Shown here in pieces: positions 8,789 through 18,401 of a stretch of DNA of 64,000 nt. How positions within the stretch are numbered: the stretch's first letter is position 1; every line of letters begins with the position of its first letter. The stretch is taken from the NCBI GenBank assembly GCA_963797005.1, contig CAWCOF010000014.1, positions 367,067 to 431,066 of the forward strand. Direction: 5' to 3'. The notes beneath the pieces are model-generated. The model saw only the letters and a program-made list of their open reading frames with translations. It ran no database searches and was not told the DNA's origin. The position numbers were made by a program, and so were the translations under genes. Source of the DNA: AWTP1-13 sp963797005 (GTDB taxonomy: Bacteria; Pseudomonadota; Alphaproteobacteria; Rhizobiales; Hyphomicrobiaceae).

Positions 8789-9825
8789 CCTCTGCGACCG
8801 ACGTTGGCCGCCAGGTCCTTGAGCACGGAAGCGACTTCCGATTGCTGCGCGGCCTGTTCGTCGACCCATTCGCGCACGACCTTCTGCTCGGCGCGCATCT
8901 GGCGCACGAGCTGGTCGACGCCTTTGGCGAGCTCCTTGACCGCCTCCTCGGCTGGAGCACCGCCGCCCTCGATGCGCGGCACGGCGGCAAGCCGGTCGGT
9001 GAGATCGGCCACGGCGCGGTGCATGTCGTGGACGGCGGCTTGGAGCTGGTGGCTGGCGTAGTCGGAGCCCTGCGAGCCGCCCGCGCCAAGCTCGGTGATG
9101 CCGGACAGCCATTCCTCGAGCTGATTGTAGAAGCGGCTATGCGCATGGCTCGCCTGCAGCTCGAGGAACCCCAGGACGAGCGATCCCCCAAGGCCCAGGA
9201 GCGAGGATGAAAAGGCCGTGCCCATGCCGCGCAGCGGCGCGCCCAGGCCGTTCTTCAGTTCGTCGAAGGCGGCGACGCTGTTGCCGCCTTTGGGATCGAG
9301 CGAGGAAATCGCCTTGCCCACCGACTGGATGGTGTCGAGCAGGCCCCAGAAGGTGCCGAGCAGGCCCAGGAAGACCAAAAGCCCGATCAGATACCGCCCC
9401 GTGTCGCGCGCCTCGTCGAGCCGCCCGCCGATCGAATCCATGATCGAGCGCATGGAGGTCGCCGACAGCGACAGGGAGCCCGTGCGGTCGCGCAGCATGG
9501 TCGCCATCGGCGACAGCAGGACGGGGCGGTGCGAAATCGCCAGGCCGGGATCGGCGATGCGGAAGGCGTTCACCCAGCGGATTTCGGGGTAGAGCCGCAA
9601 AACCTGCTGGAAGACGTAGAGGATGCCGGCCAGCAGCACGAGGCAAATGAGAACATTGAGCCCCGGATTGTGGAGGACCGCATCCCGTAGCGTACCCTGC
9701 AGCACGGCGACGAGAAGGCCGACCAGCACCAGGAACACGAACATCCGCCACAGGTACACCCCGGGCGTCGACAAGGTCCGGTGCAAGGAAGGTTTGGACC
9801 GGTCCACCGATCTCGATCTCGCCAT
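8785..9825 (-). CDS. ExbB/MotA-like proton-channel family membrane protein
   Basis: A 346-residue protein with membrane helices near residues 25-46, 53-72, 145-166 and 203-223. The MotA/TolQ/ExbB-type channel block is LIGLLVFLGLLGTFWGLLDT, followed by GMGTAFSSSLLGLGGSLVLG. A cytoplasmic C-terminal coiled-coil region (about 240-340) follows. It precedes the OmpA/MotB-like gene in the same orientation. Such pairs use the proton gradient to move or stabilise envelope structures; the exact job is not known. The stop codon TAG is formed by the CTAG end of the adjoining repeat, so the native C-terminus may have been set or changed when the repeat arrived. Confidence 0.87.
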   Translation of the reverse strand: MARSRSVDRSKPSLHRTLSTPGVYLWRMFVFLVLVGLLVAVLQGTLRDAVLHNPGLNVLICLVLLAGILYVFQQVLRLYPEIRWVNAFRIADPGLAISHRPVLLSPMATMLRDRTGSLSLSATSMRSIMDSIGGRLDEARDTGRYLIGLLVFLGLLGTFWGLLDTIQSVGKAISSLDPKGGNSVAAFDELKNGLGAPLRGMGTAFSSSLLGLGGSLVLGFLELQASHAHSRFYNQLEEWLSGITELGAGGSQGSDYASHQLQAAVHDMHRAVADLTDRLAAVPRIEGGGAPAEEAVKELAKGVDQLVRQMRAEQKVVREWVDEQAAQQSEVASVLKDLAANVGRRG

Positions 9826-9942
9826 GAGCCGTTCTCCGCCGCATCTTGGGCGACATTAGCGAAAGACGCTGGCATCACAAATCGGCAACTTGATGCCTTA
9901 TTTCAGGCATCACGGGCGCGGCTGCCGCCTAGCCATGATGGC

Positions 9943-10755
9943 TTATTGTTGGGCAGCCGGGTTGCCGCGGCATTCCTCCAGTGTGCCGACGAGTGCTTTG
10001 TGCACCGCCTGGTTGCCTGCAACGATGCTGCCGGTCTCGAACATGCGCTGGCCGCCTTGCGCGTCCGTGACAAAACCACCGGCCTCGCGAACCAGCAGCA
10101 GACCCGCCGCCATGTCCCAGGCCCCGAGATTGTGCTCTACATAGCCGTCAAATCGCCCTGCCGCCACCCAGGCGAGATCGATGGTGGCCGATCCGGTGCG
10201 GCGCAGGCCGCTGGCCTGGCCCATTAAAGCCTTGCACTCGCTCAAGAAACGCTGATGGCCATCGCGCCCCCGGTGGGGGATGCCGACAGCCACGACGCTG
10301 TCGGCCAACGTCTTGCGCGCCGCCACCCGCAGCCGCCTGTTGTTGATGAAGGCGCCCTGGCCTTTTTCGCCCGTGTACAGCTCGTCCAGGATCGGGTTGT
10401 AGACGAGGCCGGCGACGACCTCCCCTTCCCGCTCGAGCGCGACGGCGACCGAGAACAGCGGAATGCCGTGCAGGAAGTTGGTGGTGCCGTCGAGCGGGTC
10501 GACGATCCAGCGATGGCTCTTGTCGGGCCCCTCCACGTGCCCGCGCTCCTCCATCAGGAAGCCGTAGCCCGGCCTGACCCGCGAAAGCTCGCGATAGAGC
10601 GTTTCCTCGGAGCGATGGTCGGCGGCCGTGACGAAATTGCCTGGACCTTTGACCGACACCTGCAACTGCTCGACCTCGCCGAAGTCGCGGGTGAGCCCCC
10701 GGCCCGCCTTGCGCGCGGCGGCAATCATCACGTTCATGAGGGCGGAGGCGGGCAT
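9943..10755 (-). CDS. Inositol-monophosphatase family protein (SuhB-like)
   Basis: A 270-residue protein starting MPASALMNVMIAAARKAGR. It carries the metal-binding motifs of the Li-sensitive phosphatase fold: FVTAADHRSE, FLMEERG, DPLDGTTNFLHG and the C-terminal GAWDMAAGLLLVREAGG. It hydrolyses inositol monophosphate or a related sugar phosphate with Mg2+. In many proteobacteria the SuhB protein also has an rRNA-transcription role, which the sequence alone cannot show. The start at 10755 is chosen because the family homology begins there, although the frame is open further upstream. It is monocistronic, with a C/G-rich inverted repeat upstream at 10810-10858. Confidence 0.9.
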   Translation of the reverse strand: MPASALMNVMIAAARKAGRGLTRDFGEVEQLQVSVKGPGNFVTAADHRSEETLYRELSRVRPGYGFLMEERGHVEGPDKSHRWIVDPLDGTTNFLHGIPLFSVAVALEREGEVVAGLVYNPILDELYTGEKGQGAFINNRRLRVAARKTLADSVVAVGIPHRGRDGHQRFLSECKALMGQASGLRRTGSATIDLAWVAAGRFDGYVEHNLGAWDMAAGLLLVREAGGFVTDAQGGQRMFETGSIVAGNQAVHKALVGTLEECRGNPAAQQ

Positions 10756-10809
10756 CGCGGACTTTGGCTGGTGGAGGCTGCGCGTGCAGCGATTGCCCGA
10801 CGTAGCGTA

Positions 10810-10858
10810 GGGGGTGGGCCAAGACAAGCTTTCACTTGCCTCAGCCCACCCCCACCCC
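10810..10858. terminator. Inverted repeat downstream of the FtsH-like gene
   Basis: GGGGGTGGGC at the left and GCCCACCCCC at the right, separated by about 27 bases, can form a strong stem. It lies between the end of the FtsH-like gene (10875) and the start of the phosphatase gene (10755), both minus strand, and could end transcription of the former. No clear T-run follows, so it may equally be a dispersed intergenic palindrome like the C-rich one at 27081. Confidence 0.4.
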
Positions 10859-10874
10859 GCTGCCGCGCGGCCCT

Positions 10875-12248
10875 CTACGCGCGCTTGCGGATCGGCTTGC
10901 GTGGCGCGGCCTTCCCGGCGACGGGTGCGTTCGCGTCCAGGAGCGCCACGATGTCGGCATGCGCCAGCGCGCGCCGTTTGATGAGGGCATCGGCGATGGC
11001 CCGCACCTGGGGTTTGCTGCGCCCGCATCAGAGTCGCAGCGCCCGAGACGTAGGCCGTGTCGAGCATCCGCTGGCCTGCCTCCGCCTATGCGCGGGATTG
11101 GCGGCCAGAGCTGCTTGGGCGCGCACTTGCGCAGCTGATCCGAGCTGGAGGACGACAGCCCCCACTCGGTGACGGCGGAGATGGCCAGGCGCGAGCAAGG
11201 CAGAGGTCGGAGTTCGTGGCCGCCCCGCGGAGACCTCGCCCAGAAGAACGCGTCTCTGCCGCACCGGCCGGCGAGGGCGACGGCGATCCGGTGCTCCACG
11301 ACCTTTCGCGTCACGCGCCTCGACCGGCGGCTCGAAGAAGGTCGCGGCATGCCCTCTGCGCCGAGGTGGAACAAGGAGTGTTACGTTGACGTTGCTGGAG
11401 ACCTCGAGAGCGATCGGCGGCCGCGGCATGGCCGGCCTCGTGGACGGCGATGCGGTCGAGATACTCGGCGGAGAGCTCCTTGAGCTTCTCGCCCAGCACG
11501 GCGAACAGGTCCTCGATGCAGGGGCGGGCGGTCGAACTTGCGCGCGCGCCGGCGCGCCAGCCGCACGACGCGTTCGATGTCGCGCGCCCGTCATGCCCAC
11601 TGCCGACAGCGCGAGGTTGCCGAGCTCGGCCCGCGGCAACTCGCTCCTTGAGATGGAAGCGGATGATGCCTTCGAGGTCCGTCGGCGGACGGCATCGGTA
11701 TGGCGATGTTCGTGTCGAGGCGGCCGGGGCGCAGCAGAGCGGCATCGATGCGGTCGGCATAGTTGGCGGCGGCGATGACCACGACGCCTTCGTGCGCAAG
11801 GATGTGGTTCAGCTCCTCGTTGAGGGCGGTGATGATGCCGGTGTACCAGCTCTGATTGTGCCCGCCGATCTCGCGCGAGCTCACAGCCTCGAACTCGTCG
11901 ATGAAGAGGATCGAGGGCGCATATCGCTTGGCAAGCTCGAAGGTCTCGTGCATGGCCGCCAGCACATCGCCCATGTGGCCGTTGCCGCTGCGCTGCCATT
12001 GCGCGTAGGAGGTGGAGATCAGCGGCAACTCGCAGGTTGCCGCCAGCGCCTGCGCGAACAGGTTCTTTCCTGTGCCCGGCAGCCCATGGATGAGCGCGCC
12101 GCGGTCCACGTCCGACCAGGCGATCTTCTTGGCGGCGTAGTCGGCAAGGTCCCGCGCGAGGTCCTCGCCCCAGGCGCGCGCCTCGGGCCATGCCGGAGAG
12201 CTCGGTCAGGCGCGGACCCGTCGGTATGAGCTTGCTGCGGTTCGACAT
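10875..12248 (-). pseudogene. FtsH-like AAA+ zinc metalloprotease, broken by several frameshifts
   Basis: Reading across frames gives MSNRSKLIPTGPRLTELSGM, Walker A GLPGTGKN, Walker B ILFIDEFEA, ANYADRIDAALLRPGRLD (second region of homology / Arg finger), then YLDRIAVHEAGHA with the HEAGH zinc site at 11428-11442, and a C-terminal helical part ending APRKPIRKRA before TAG at 10875-10877. At least four frame changes are needed (near 12190, 11690, 11430-11600 and 11020). AAA plus M41 peptidase is the FtsH order, but the N-terminal membrane helices of FtsH are missing. The start is supported by GGGGAGGAG upstream. It is either an eroding paralogue or a gene with consensus errors. Confidence 0.75.
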
Positions 12249-12909
12249 GATGCTCCTCCCCCGTCATGGGCGCAGGCGTCAGCCATCGGCGGTCGCACCG
12301 GCGACGCCGCGCACCCATTGCGAATGGTCACTTGCCCGCTGTTGCGGGCGACGGATTTATGCTTGGCTTATCGGATGAGAGCGGGCGGGCGTCCTTTGCG
12401 GACGTCTCTATCGCCGTCGCTTCTTGTTGCTTCGTTCCCCGGCGGTGCCCCGCTCAGAGCAGTCCCTATTGCAGGCTGCCTTCCATGTTCCCGCTGCATG
12501 GTTGCCTCCCGTCAGCGTTTACGCGAACTGGGGAAGGACGGCATCGACCGGGCGCAGGGTTGTTCTGGTGGAAAGGATCGCGCCCCGTCACGCCATCGTT
12601 CCATGCGCAACATGAATGCTGAAAGTCGCGGTTAAGCTCAAGACGTGTCATCGGCGCGTCATACGGCGTTATGGGCAGGTCCGTGCCTTTTAAGCCACTA
12701 AAAAATAAACATAATTTGATGACTGCGCCGCGGCCGTTTGCCCTCAAAGAGCCCTTATCACCCTAGGCTACCGCAGGCGCAGAGGCGATCTCCGCAACTG
12801 GCAGGCCGCGCGAGTGGGATTCATCCCACAATGATCCGCGCGCGCTTTGTGGTTTTCCTCCCACTCCGATCGCCCGTACCCTTCCGCTTCACGTCAACAG
12901 AGTCCCTCA
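12249..12909. other. Intergenic region of about 660 bp, no convincing gene
   Basis: No open frame here resembles a known family. The part at 12686-12725 is unusually A/T-rich for this genome (CACTAAAAAATAAACATAAT) and is a plausible promoter region for the methyltransferase-like gene. A perfect palindrome GTGGGATTCATCCCAC lies at 12811-12826, and a related half TCCTCCCAC follows about 30 bp later; either could be an operator. A small untranslated RNA cannot be excluded. Confidence 0.3.
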
Positions 12910-14322
12910 ATGGACGCGGGCACCGGTCTTCTCGACAGCATCTCGGAGTTCTGCCGCCGCGCCGGCATGGCGGAGTCCACGTTCGGCCGTCGCGCGGTCA
13001 ACGACGGCAAGTTCGTCGCGCGGCTGCGCGACGGCGCGCGCATCACGCCCGAGACGCTGGAGCGGGTCAGTACCTTTCTGACGAGCCATGGCGTCGAGGC
13101 TCCGGCCGCTCCGCCCGAGCTGCTGCGGCTGCTGCGGGTGGCGCCGCCGGCGGCGAGCGCCGCACAGGCAAGCACCGCACCGGCAAGCACTGCGGGTGCG
13201 CCGTCGCGCAACTTCCGCTTCTTCGACAACCGTCAGAAATACCTCCTGTTCGTCAACACCTGCAGCGAGAAGGAGGTGGTGGCGGGACGCGTCGGCATGG
13301 AGCTTGGCCATCTCCATCCCGAGCCGCCGGCGGTGCGCGTGTTCGACGCCGGCATGGGCGACGGCACCGTGCTGACCCGCGTCATGCGCGAGATGCACCG
13401 CCGCTTTCCGACGCTGCCGTTTTATTTCGTCGGCAAGGAGATCAGCCTCGAGGACGTGCGCCTCTCGCTCGACAAGATGGCGGACCGCTTCCACGAGCAC
13501 CCCGCCACCGTCGTCGTCGTCACCAACATGTACTACACCGAGGCGCCGTGGCTCGCGCCCAAGGCGCTGACGGCTGCGACCTCGCTGGTGTGGCACGAGG
13601 AGGCGCTCACCGGCAGCACGGCCGCCGAGTTCAGCGAGCAGATCAACGCGCTCGAGCCGTTCCTGGCAAAGAACTGGCAGGCGCGGCACAGCCCGAAGAC
13701 CGGCAATCCCATCTACGAGCGGCCCGTGGCGCTCGTCATCTATCGCGAGGATTTCCGCTTTCTCCTCGACGATGTCATCCCGCGCAAGGCCAAGGCGCGC
13801 GCCGACTACGATCTCGTCATCGCCTCCCAGCCCTATCGCGCCCGCGTGCCGGTTGCCTTCAAGGCTTCCAAGGTCGTCGCGCCGCTGGTGCGCGCGCTGC
13901 GTCCCGGCGGGCGGCTGCTCGGCATCCACTCCTACGGCCGCGACCCGGGCCTGGAGATCGTGCGGCGGATGTGGCCGGAAGAGGATCCCTTCCAGACCGG
14001 CCGCCACGACATCCTGCGCGCGGTGCGCGGCGAGCTCGGCAAGGAGACCCGCCACTACAACTTCAACGCCTACTCCGACAGCCGCGCCGTGTTCCGCTAC
14101 GACATGCACACACTGCCCACCGAGATTGCCGACTCGATCGGCACATCGACGTTGTTTGCCGCCTGGAATGCCGCCGTCTACGTGGCCCAGATCGACGACG
14201 AGCGGCTGGCCGAGGTGCTGGGCGCGCGGCGCTATCTCGATGCCACGCGCGAGGTGCTGCAGGAGCATGGCCAGCTGTGGTTCCACGACGAGTCGTACGT
14301 GATCTCGCGCAAGCGAGGCTGA
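12910..14322 (+). CDS. SAM-dependent methyltransferase-like protein (linked to a MetF-like gene)
   Basis: A 470-residue protein. Residues 1-65 (LDSISEFCRRAGMAESTFGRRAVNDGKFVARL) look like a small helical DNA-binding-type or regulatory domain. An Ala/Pro linker follows, then a class I methyltransferase-like core with FDAGMGDGTVLTRV (the glycine-rich SAM loop) and FVGKEISLEDVRLSLDKM. A later IHSYGRDPG and NFNAYSDSRAVFRYDMHTLP are typical of an uncharacterised family. The next gene, 13 bp on and in the same direction, is a methylenetetrahydrofolate-reductase-like gene, so the two probably share a one-carbon pathway. ATG 12910 is chosen because conservation starts there. The substrate is unknown. 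Confidence 0.7.
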   Translation: MDAGTGLLDSISEFCRRAGMAESTFGRRAVNDGKFVARLRDGARITPETLERVSTFLTSHGVEAPAAPPELLRLLRVAPPAASAAQASTAPASTAGAPSRNFRFFDNRQKYLLFVNTCSEKEVVAGRVGMELGHLHPEPPAVRVFDAGMGDGTVLTRVMREMHRRFPTLPFYFVGKEISLEDVRLSLDKMADRFHEHPATVVVVTNMYYTEAPWLAPKALTAATSLVWHEEALTGSTAAEFSEQINALEPFLAKNWQARHSPKTGNPIYERPVALVIYREDFRFLLDDVIPRKAKARADYDLVIASQPYRARVPVAFKASKVVAPLVRALRPGGRLLGIHSYGRDPGLEIVRRMWPEEDPFQTGRHDILRAVRGELGKETRHYNFNAYSDSRAVFRYDMHTLPTEIADSIGTSTLFAAWNAAVYVAQIDDERLAEVLGARRYLDATREVLQEHGQLWFHDESYVISRKRG

Positions 14323-14335
14323 AAGGAGCCTGCCG

Positions 14336-15239
14336 ATGACCGCCGATGCGACGCTGACCGGTGCCGTCACCCGCACGGATGAGATCGCCGGCGTGGCGGC
14401 GGAGCTCGTCGCCTGCGGCTCGCTCGAGATGGGCGCGGATACGCCCGACGACGCGCGCCGCATCGCCGAGCTGCTGCCTGCCGGCACCCCGGTCTACGTC
14501 AACCACCTGCCGCGCCATGATCTCGCCCACACGTTGCGTGCGCTGCTGGCGCTGCGCGAGGCCGGCCTCGAGCCCGTGCCGCATATCGCCGCCCGACGCG
14601 TTGCCTCCCGCGCGGAGGTGCAGCAGTTCCTCGAGCGCGCCGTGGGCGCGGCGGGGGTCTCCAAGGTGCTGGTGATCGGGGGCGACGTGGCCGAGCCCGT
14701 CGGGCCCTATGCCGATGGCGCCGCATTCCTGCGCGACGAGCTGCTTGCTGGCTGCCGGCATCAAACAGGTCGGCCTGCCCGGCTATCCCGAGGGCCACCC
14801 GCGCATTCCGTCGCCGCTCCTTGCCGCCGCGCTGGATGACAAGCTCGGCCTCGCGCGTGGCCAAGGTCTCGGCGCCTATGTGGTGACCCAGTTCTCGTTC
14901 GCGCCCAACCGTATCGTCGAGTACTGCGGAGCGCTGGCGCGGCGGGAGCCGGATGTGCCGGTCTATGTCGGCCTGCCGGGTCCCTCGAACCCGGTGACGC
15001 TGGTGCGCTATGCGCAGCGCTGCGGCGTGTCGGCCTCGCTGCGGGCGCTGCAGGCGCAGGGCATGGGGGCGGTGCGGCTCATCACTCACGTCGATCCATC
15101 CGAGCAGCTGACCGCGCTCGCCCGCCACCGCGCCACCGGCAGCATCGCCAACGTCGTGGGGGTGCACCTCTACAGCTTCGGCGGCATCGCCCGCACGGCG
15201 CAATGGATGAACGAGCGGATCACGGCGCGGCGGGCGTGA
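14336..15239 (+). pseudogene. Methylenetetrahydrofolate reductase-like protein, frameshifted
   Basis: The first frame gives MTADATLTGAVTRTDE and VPHIAARRVASRAEVQQFLE plus KVLVIGGD, typical of the FAD-binding barrel of MetF-type reductases. The second frame gives GIKQVGLPGYPEGHPRIP and VTQFSFAPNRIVEYC plus YVGLPGPSNPVTLVRYA. The join is near 14746-14757, where GCTG appears twice in a row; removing four bases restores one frame of about 300 residues. The family reduces 5,10-methylene-THF to 5-methyl-THF. This is the divergent type found beside methyltransferase genes, not the canonical methionine-pathway MetF. A sequencing or duplication error seems likelier than real loss. Confidence 0.75.
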
Positions 15240-15425
15240 CATCATCCGATCGTTGGTTTCAATCGTTGCTTGCCGGCACCCGGGCAGCCTTTAGCCCCTT
15301 CGCGTTGTGGCCCTGACGGGCCGCCTCGAGCCTCATCGCGCATCCACCTGCGGTCGAGCGGCTATCGGTGCTACCATGGCGGGACCCGATCCCGACCTGG
15401 TCGTCCGCCCATAGGGACATGACCC

Positions 15426-16686
15426 ATGCTGCTTGGCTGCATCGCCGACGATTTCACCGGCGCGACCGATCTCGCCAACATGCTGGTGCGCGGGGGCATG
15501 CGCACGATCCAGGCGATCGGCGTGCCTTCGGGCCCGCTCGGCGAGGAGGTGGACGCGGTCGTCGTGGCGCTCAAGTCGCGCACCATCGACCCGGCCGAGG
15601 CGGTCGCCCAGTCCCTTGCCGCGCTCGACTGGCTGAAGCGCGCCGGGTGCCGGCAGTTCTATTTCAAGTACTGCTCGACCTTCAACTCCACGCCCAAGGG
15701 CAACATCGGCCCCGTCACGGATGCGCTGATGGACGCGTTGGGGGCGGACTTCACGATTGCCTGCCCGGCGTTTCCCGAGGCCGGCCGCACCATCTGCCGC
15801 GGCTACCTGTTCGTGGGCGACGTGCTGCTGTCGGAATCGGGCATGAAGGACCATCCGCTCACCCCCATGACGGACGCCAACCTCGTGCGCGTGCTGCAGC
15901 CGCAGACGAAGCGCAAGGTTGGCCTGCTGCGCTACGACGTGCTGGCGCGCGGCGCCCCGCAGGCGCGCGAGGCGATCGCGGCGCTGCGGCGGCAGGGCGT
16001 GGGGATTGCCGTTGCCGATGCGCTGGGCCAGGCCGATCTCGATTGCCTCGCCGAGGCGTGCGCGGAGCTGCCGCTGGTGACGGCGGGCTCCGGGGTGGGG
16101 CTTGCCATTGCCGAGCATCACCGCCGGGCCGGCCATCTGCCCCATGCGGCGGCGGCGGCGCGGCTGCCCAAGGTTGCTGGCCGGGCGGCGGTGCTGTCGG
16201 GGAGCTGCTCGCAAGCCACCAACGGGCAGGTCGCGGACTGGATCAAGTCGCGGCCCGCCTTCCGTGTCGATCCTCTGAAGCTCGCGGCCGGCCAGCCGGT
16301 GGTGGAGGAGGCGCTGGCCTGGGCGCGGGAACGCCTGCCGAGCGGGGCCCGTGCTGATCTACGCGACGAGCGCGCCCGAGGAGGTGAAGGCCGTGCAGCG
16401 CGAGCTTGGCGTCGAGCGTGCCGGGGCCCTGGTCGAGCAGGCGATGGCCGAGATCGGCAAGGGGCTGGTGGCGGCGGGCGTGCGCAAGCTCGTCGTGGCG
16501 GGGGGAGAGACGGCCGGCGCCGTGGTCGGCGCACTCGGCATCCGCAGCCTCAGGATCGGGCCGCAGATCGATCCCGGCGTGCCGTGGACCGAGAGCCTCG
16601 ACGCCGAGCCCATTGCGCTCGCGCTCAAGTCGGGCAACTTCGGCAGCCCGGATTTCTTTGCCAAGGCGCTGGCGCAACTGGAGTGA
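15426..16686 (+). pseudogene. otnK: Four-carbon acid sugar kinase (OtnK/YgbK family), frameshifted
   Basis: The N-terminal domain begins MLLGCIADDFTGATDLANML, the family signature, with FYFKYCSTFNSTPKGNIG and a central VLSGSCSQATNGQ. The frame breaks near 16345, where a run of four G should probably be three (AGCGGGGCCC), and continues in another frame as VLIYATSAPEEVKA...VVAGGETAGAVVGALG and ALKSGNFGSPDFF. Joined, the protein is about 420 residues, normal for OtnK, which phosphorylates 3-oxo-tetronate with ATP. The adjacent gene is its pathway partner OtnC. A homopolymer error is the simplest explanation of the break. Confidence 0.85.
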
Positions 16687-16690
16687 GGGC

Positions 16691-17326
16691 ATGCAGGAGA
16701 GCAGGCTGCGCGAACAGATCTGCGAGCTCGGGGCTTCGATCTGCGATCGCGGCCTCACGCACGGCTCGACCGGCAACATCAGCGCGCGGTGCGAGGAGGG
16801 CTGGCTGCTGACGCCGACAGGCTCCAACCTCGGCCGGCTCGATCCGGCGCGGCTCTCCAAGCTCGACTGGAACGGCAAGCACGTCTCCGGCGATGCGCCG
16901 TCGAAGGAGAGCTTCCTGCATCTGGCCATGTACCAGGAGCGGGCGCGCAACCAGGCCGTGATCCACCTGCATGCGACGCACTCGGTGGCGGTGTCGGTGC
17001 TGGACGGGCTCGATCCCGACGACCTGCTGCCGCCGCTCACCGCCTACTACGTCATGCGCATCGGCACACTGCCGCTGGTGCCCTACTACGCGCCCGGCGA
17101 CATGGCGCTGGCCGAGGCGGTGCGCGGCTATGCCGGCCGGCATCACGCCATGCTGCTCGCCAACCATGGGCCGGTGGTGGGGGGCTCGAGCCTGGCCGCG
17201 GCTGCCGATGCGGTGGAGGAACTGGAGGCGACGGCGAAGCTCTACCTGCTGCTGCAGGGACGCAAGGTGCGGCCGCTGACGCCCGCCCAGGTCGCCGACG
17301 TCAGGCGGCGCTATCCGGTGGGTTAG
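16691..17326 (+). CDS. otnC: 3-oxo-tetronate 4-phosphate decarboxylase (class II aldolase family)
   Basis: A 211-residue class II aldolase/adducin-fold protein: GLTHGSTGNISAR near the N-terminus (phosphate binding), LTPTGSNLG, SKESFLHLAMY, HLHATHSVAVSVL (two metal-ligand histidines) and MLLANHGPVVGG (third metal ligand). The ATG at 16691 follows the OtnK stop by 4 bp. OtnC decarboxylates the phosphorylated product of OtnK to dihydroxyacetone phosphate, so the two genes form the end of a four-carbon acid sugar pathway. The dehydrogenase and isomerase genes that usually accompany them are not seen in the window. Confidence 0.85.
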   Translation: MQESRLREQICELGASICDRGLTHGSTGNISARCEEGWLLTPTGSNLGRLDPARLSKLDWNGKHVSGDAPSKESFLHLAMYQERARNQAVIHLHATHSVAVSVLDGLDPDDLLPPLTAYYVMRIGTLPLVPYYAPGDMALAEAVRGYAGRHHAMLLANHGPVVGGSSLAAAADAVEELEATAKLYLLLQGRKVRPLTPAQVADVRRRYPVG

Positions 17327-17337
17327 ACCCGCGAACG

Positions 17338-17467
17338 CTAGTGCCCTGAATCAATGGAGCGTGATCGTGATGGAGGAAGCTGCCAACGATTCCTCCCTAG
17401 AGCTGTGCCTGGCGGCATGGCATAGCCCTACCTCGCCGGACCGCGTGGCGGGGAGGCGCACTGGAAT
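17338..17467. other. Short intergenic stretch before the transposase remnant
   Basis: The stretch begins and ends near CTAG tetranucleotides (17338-17341 and 17397-17400) but has no complementary arms, so it is not a family A hairpin. It may be the edge of the insertion-sequence remnant that follows. No clear terminal inverted repeat or target duplication could be recognised. Confidence 0.25.
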
Positions 17468-17493
17468 TTGATCGCAGCAACGCGGGCGAGGGT

Positions 17494-18385
17494 CGATGAA
17501 TACGCACGCCGGACAAAGCGATGCATCGTTGCGTGGGCGCGATTGGCCCGCGGGCCGGAAGAAGATCAAGGCATGGCTGGACCTAGCGCACTGGCCCGGA
17601 TGTGGCTGGCCGGAGACCGTGCCACGATCGGCGATATCCTCAAGCGAGAGGGTCTCATCGAGGCGCGTCGGCGCCGCCGCCGGGCGCTTGCGCAGGGCGA
17701 GGTCGTGGCTGCTGCCACGGTGGCGAACGAGGAATGGGCGATCGACTTCAAGGGCTGGTTCCGCACAGCCGACGGCGAGCGCTGCGATCTCTTGACGATC
17801 ACGGATGCGACGAGCCGGTATCTGATCGAGGTGCGGATCGTGGAGCCGACGTGGGCCGGTGTGAGAGGGGCTTGTGAGCAGGTTTTCGAGGCGGTCGGCC
17901 TGCCGGAGGCGATCCGCTCCGACAACGGATCGCCGTTTGGCTCGACGGGAGCCGGCGGTCTGTCGGCGCTGTCGGTGTGGTGCCGCAAGCTCGGCATCGA
18001 GCCGCGCTACATTGCGCCGTCGAGCCCGCAGGACAACGGCCGGCACGAGCGCATGCACCGGACCCTCAAGGCTCAGAACTCCACGCCGGCCGCAGCAATA
18101 CGAGCGAGCAACAGGCGCGGTTCGAACGCTTCCGGGCAATTACGAAGGAAGAGACCGAACGGACGAAGCTACTCCAGGCTGCACTCGAACGCTCTGAGCG
18201 CGGGCGCCAAGCCTTGGCAGCGTCTGTATGACTGGCGACCAGCCCGAATGAGCAGCGTGCCCATGGGCGCCAAGATCACATGGCAGGGAGAGGAGTTTGA
18301 TGGTCGCTTCGCCCGGAACGTGGCGAAACGGCCAGTGGCGCTCCCGGAGCGGGTCACGACTGTAAGAAAGTACTCCGGCGCTTAA
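17494..18385 (+). pseudogene. Degenerate IS481-type transposase (integrase core)
   Basis: Integrase-core motifs are visible: KKIKAWLDLA in one frame, then IGDILKREGLIEARRRRRR and EEWAIDFKGWF (first Asp) in another, RSDNGSPFG (second Asp), and SPQDNGRHERMHRTLKA (Glu). After the last motif the frame changes to EQQARFERFRAITKEE, and then again to RLYDWRPARMSS and MGAKITWQGEEFDG. At least three frame changes and a missing N-terminal helix-turn-helix indicate a dead copy. No inverted repeats or target duplications were found. It separates otnC from the convergent gap gene. Confidence 0.7.
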
Positions 18386-18401
18386 CAGCGAACTCAGCGC
18401 G

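Noticed and set aside
12907..14487. Long open frame on the minus strand opposite the methyltransferase-like gene
   Set aside because: It mirrors the codon pattern of the plus-strand gene in GC-rich DNA and has no family motifs. The plus-strand frame has clear conservation.
17338..17400. CTAG-bounded segment that might be a further family A hairpin
   Set aside because: The two ends are not complementary beyond CTAG, the length is 63 bp, and no spacer or second hairpin follows.
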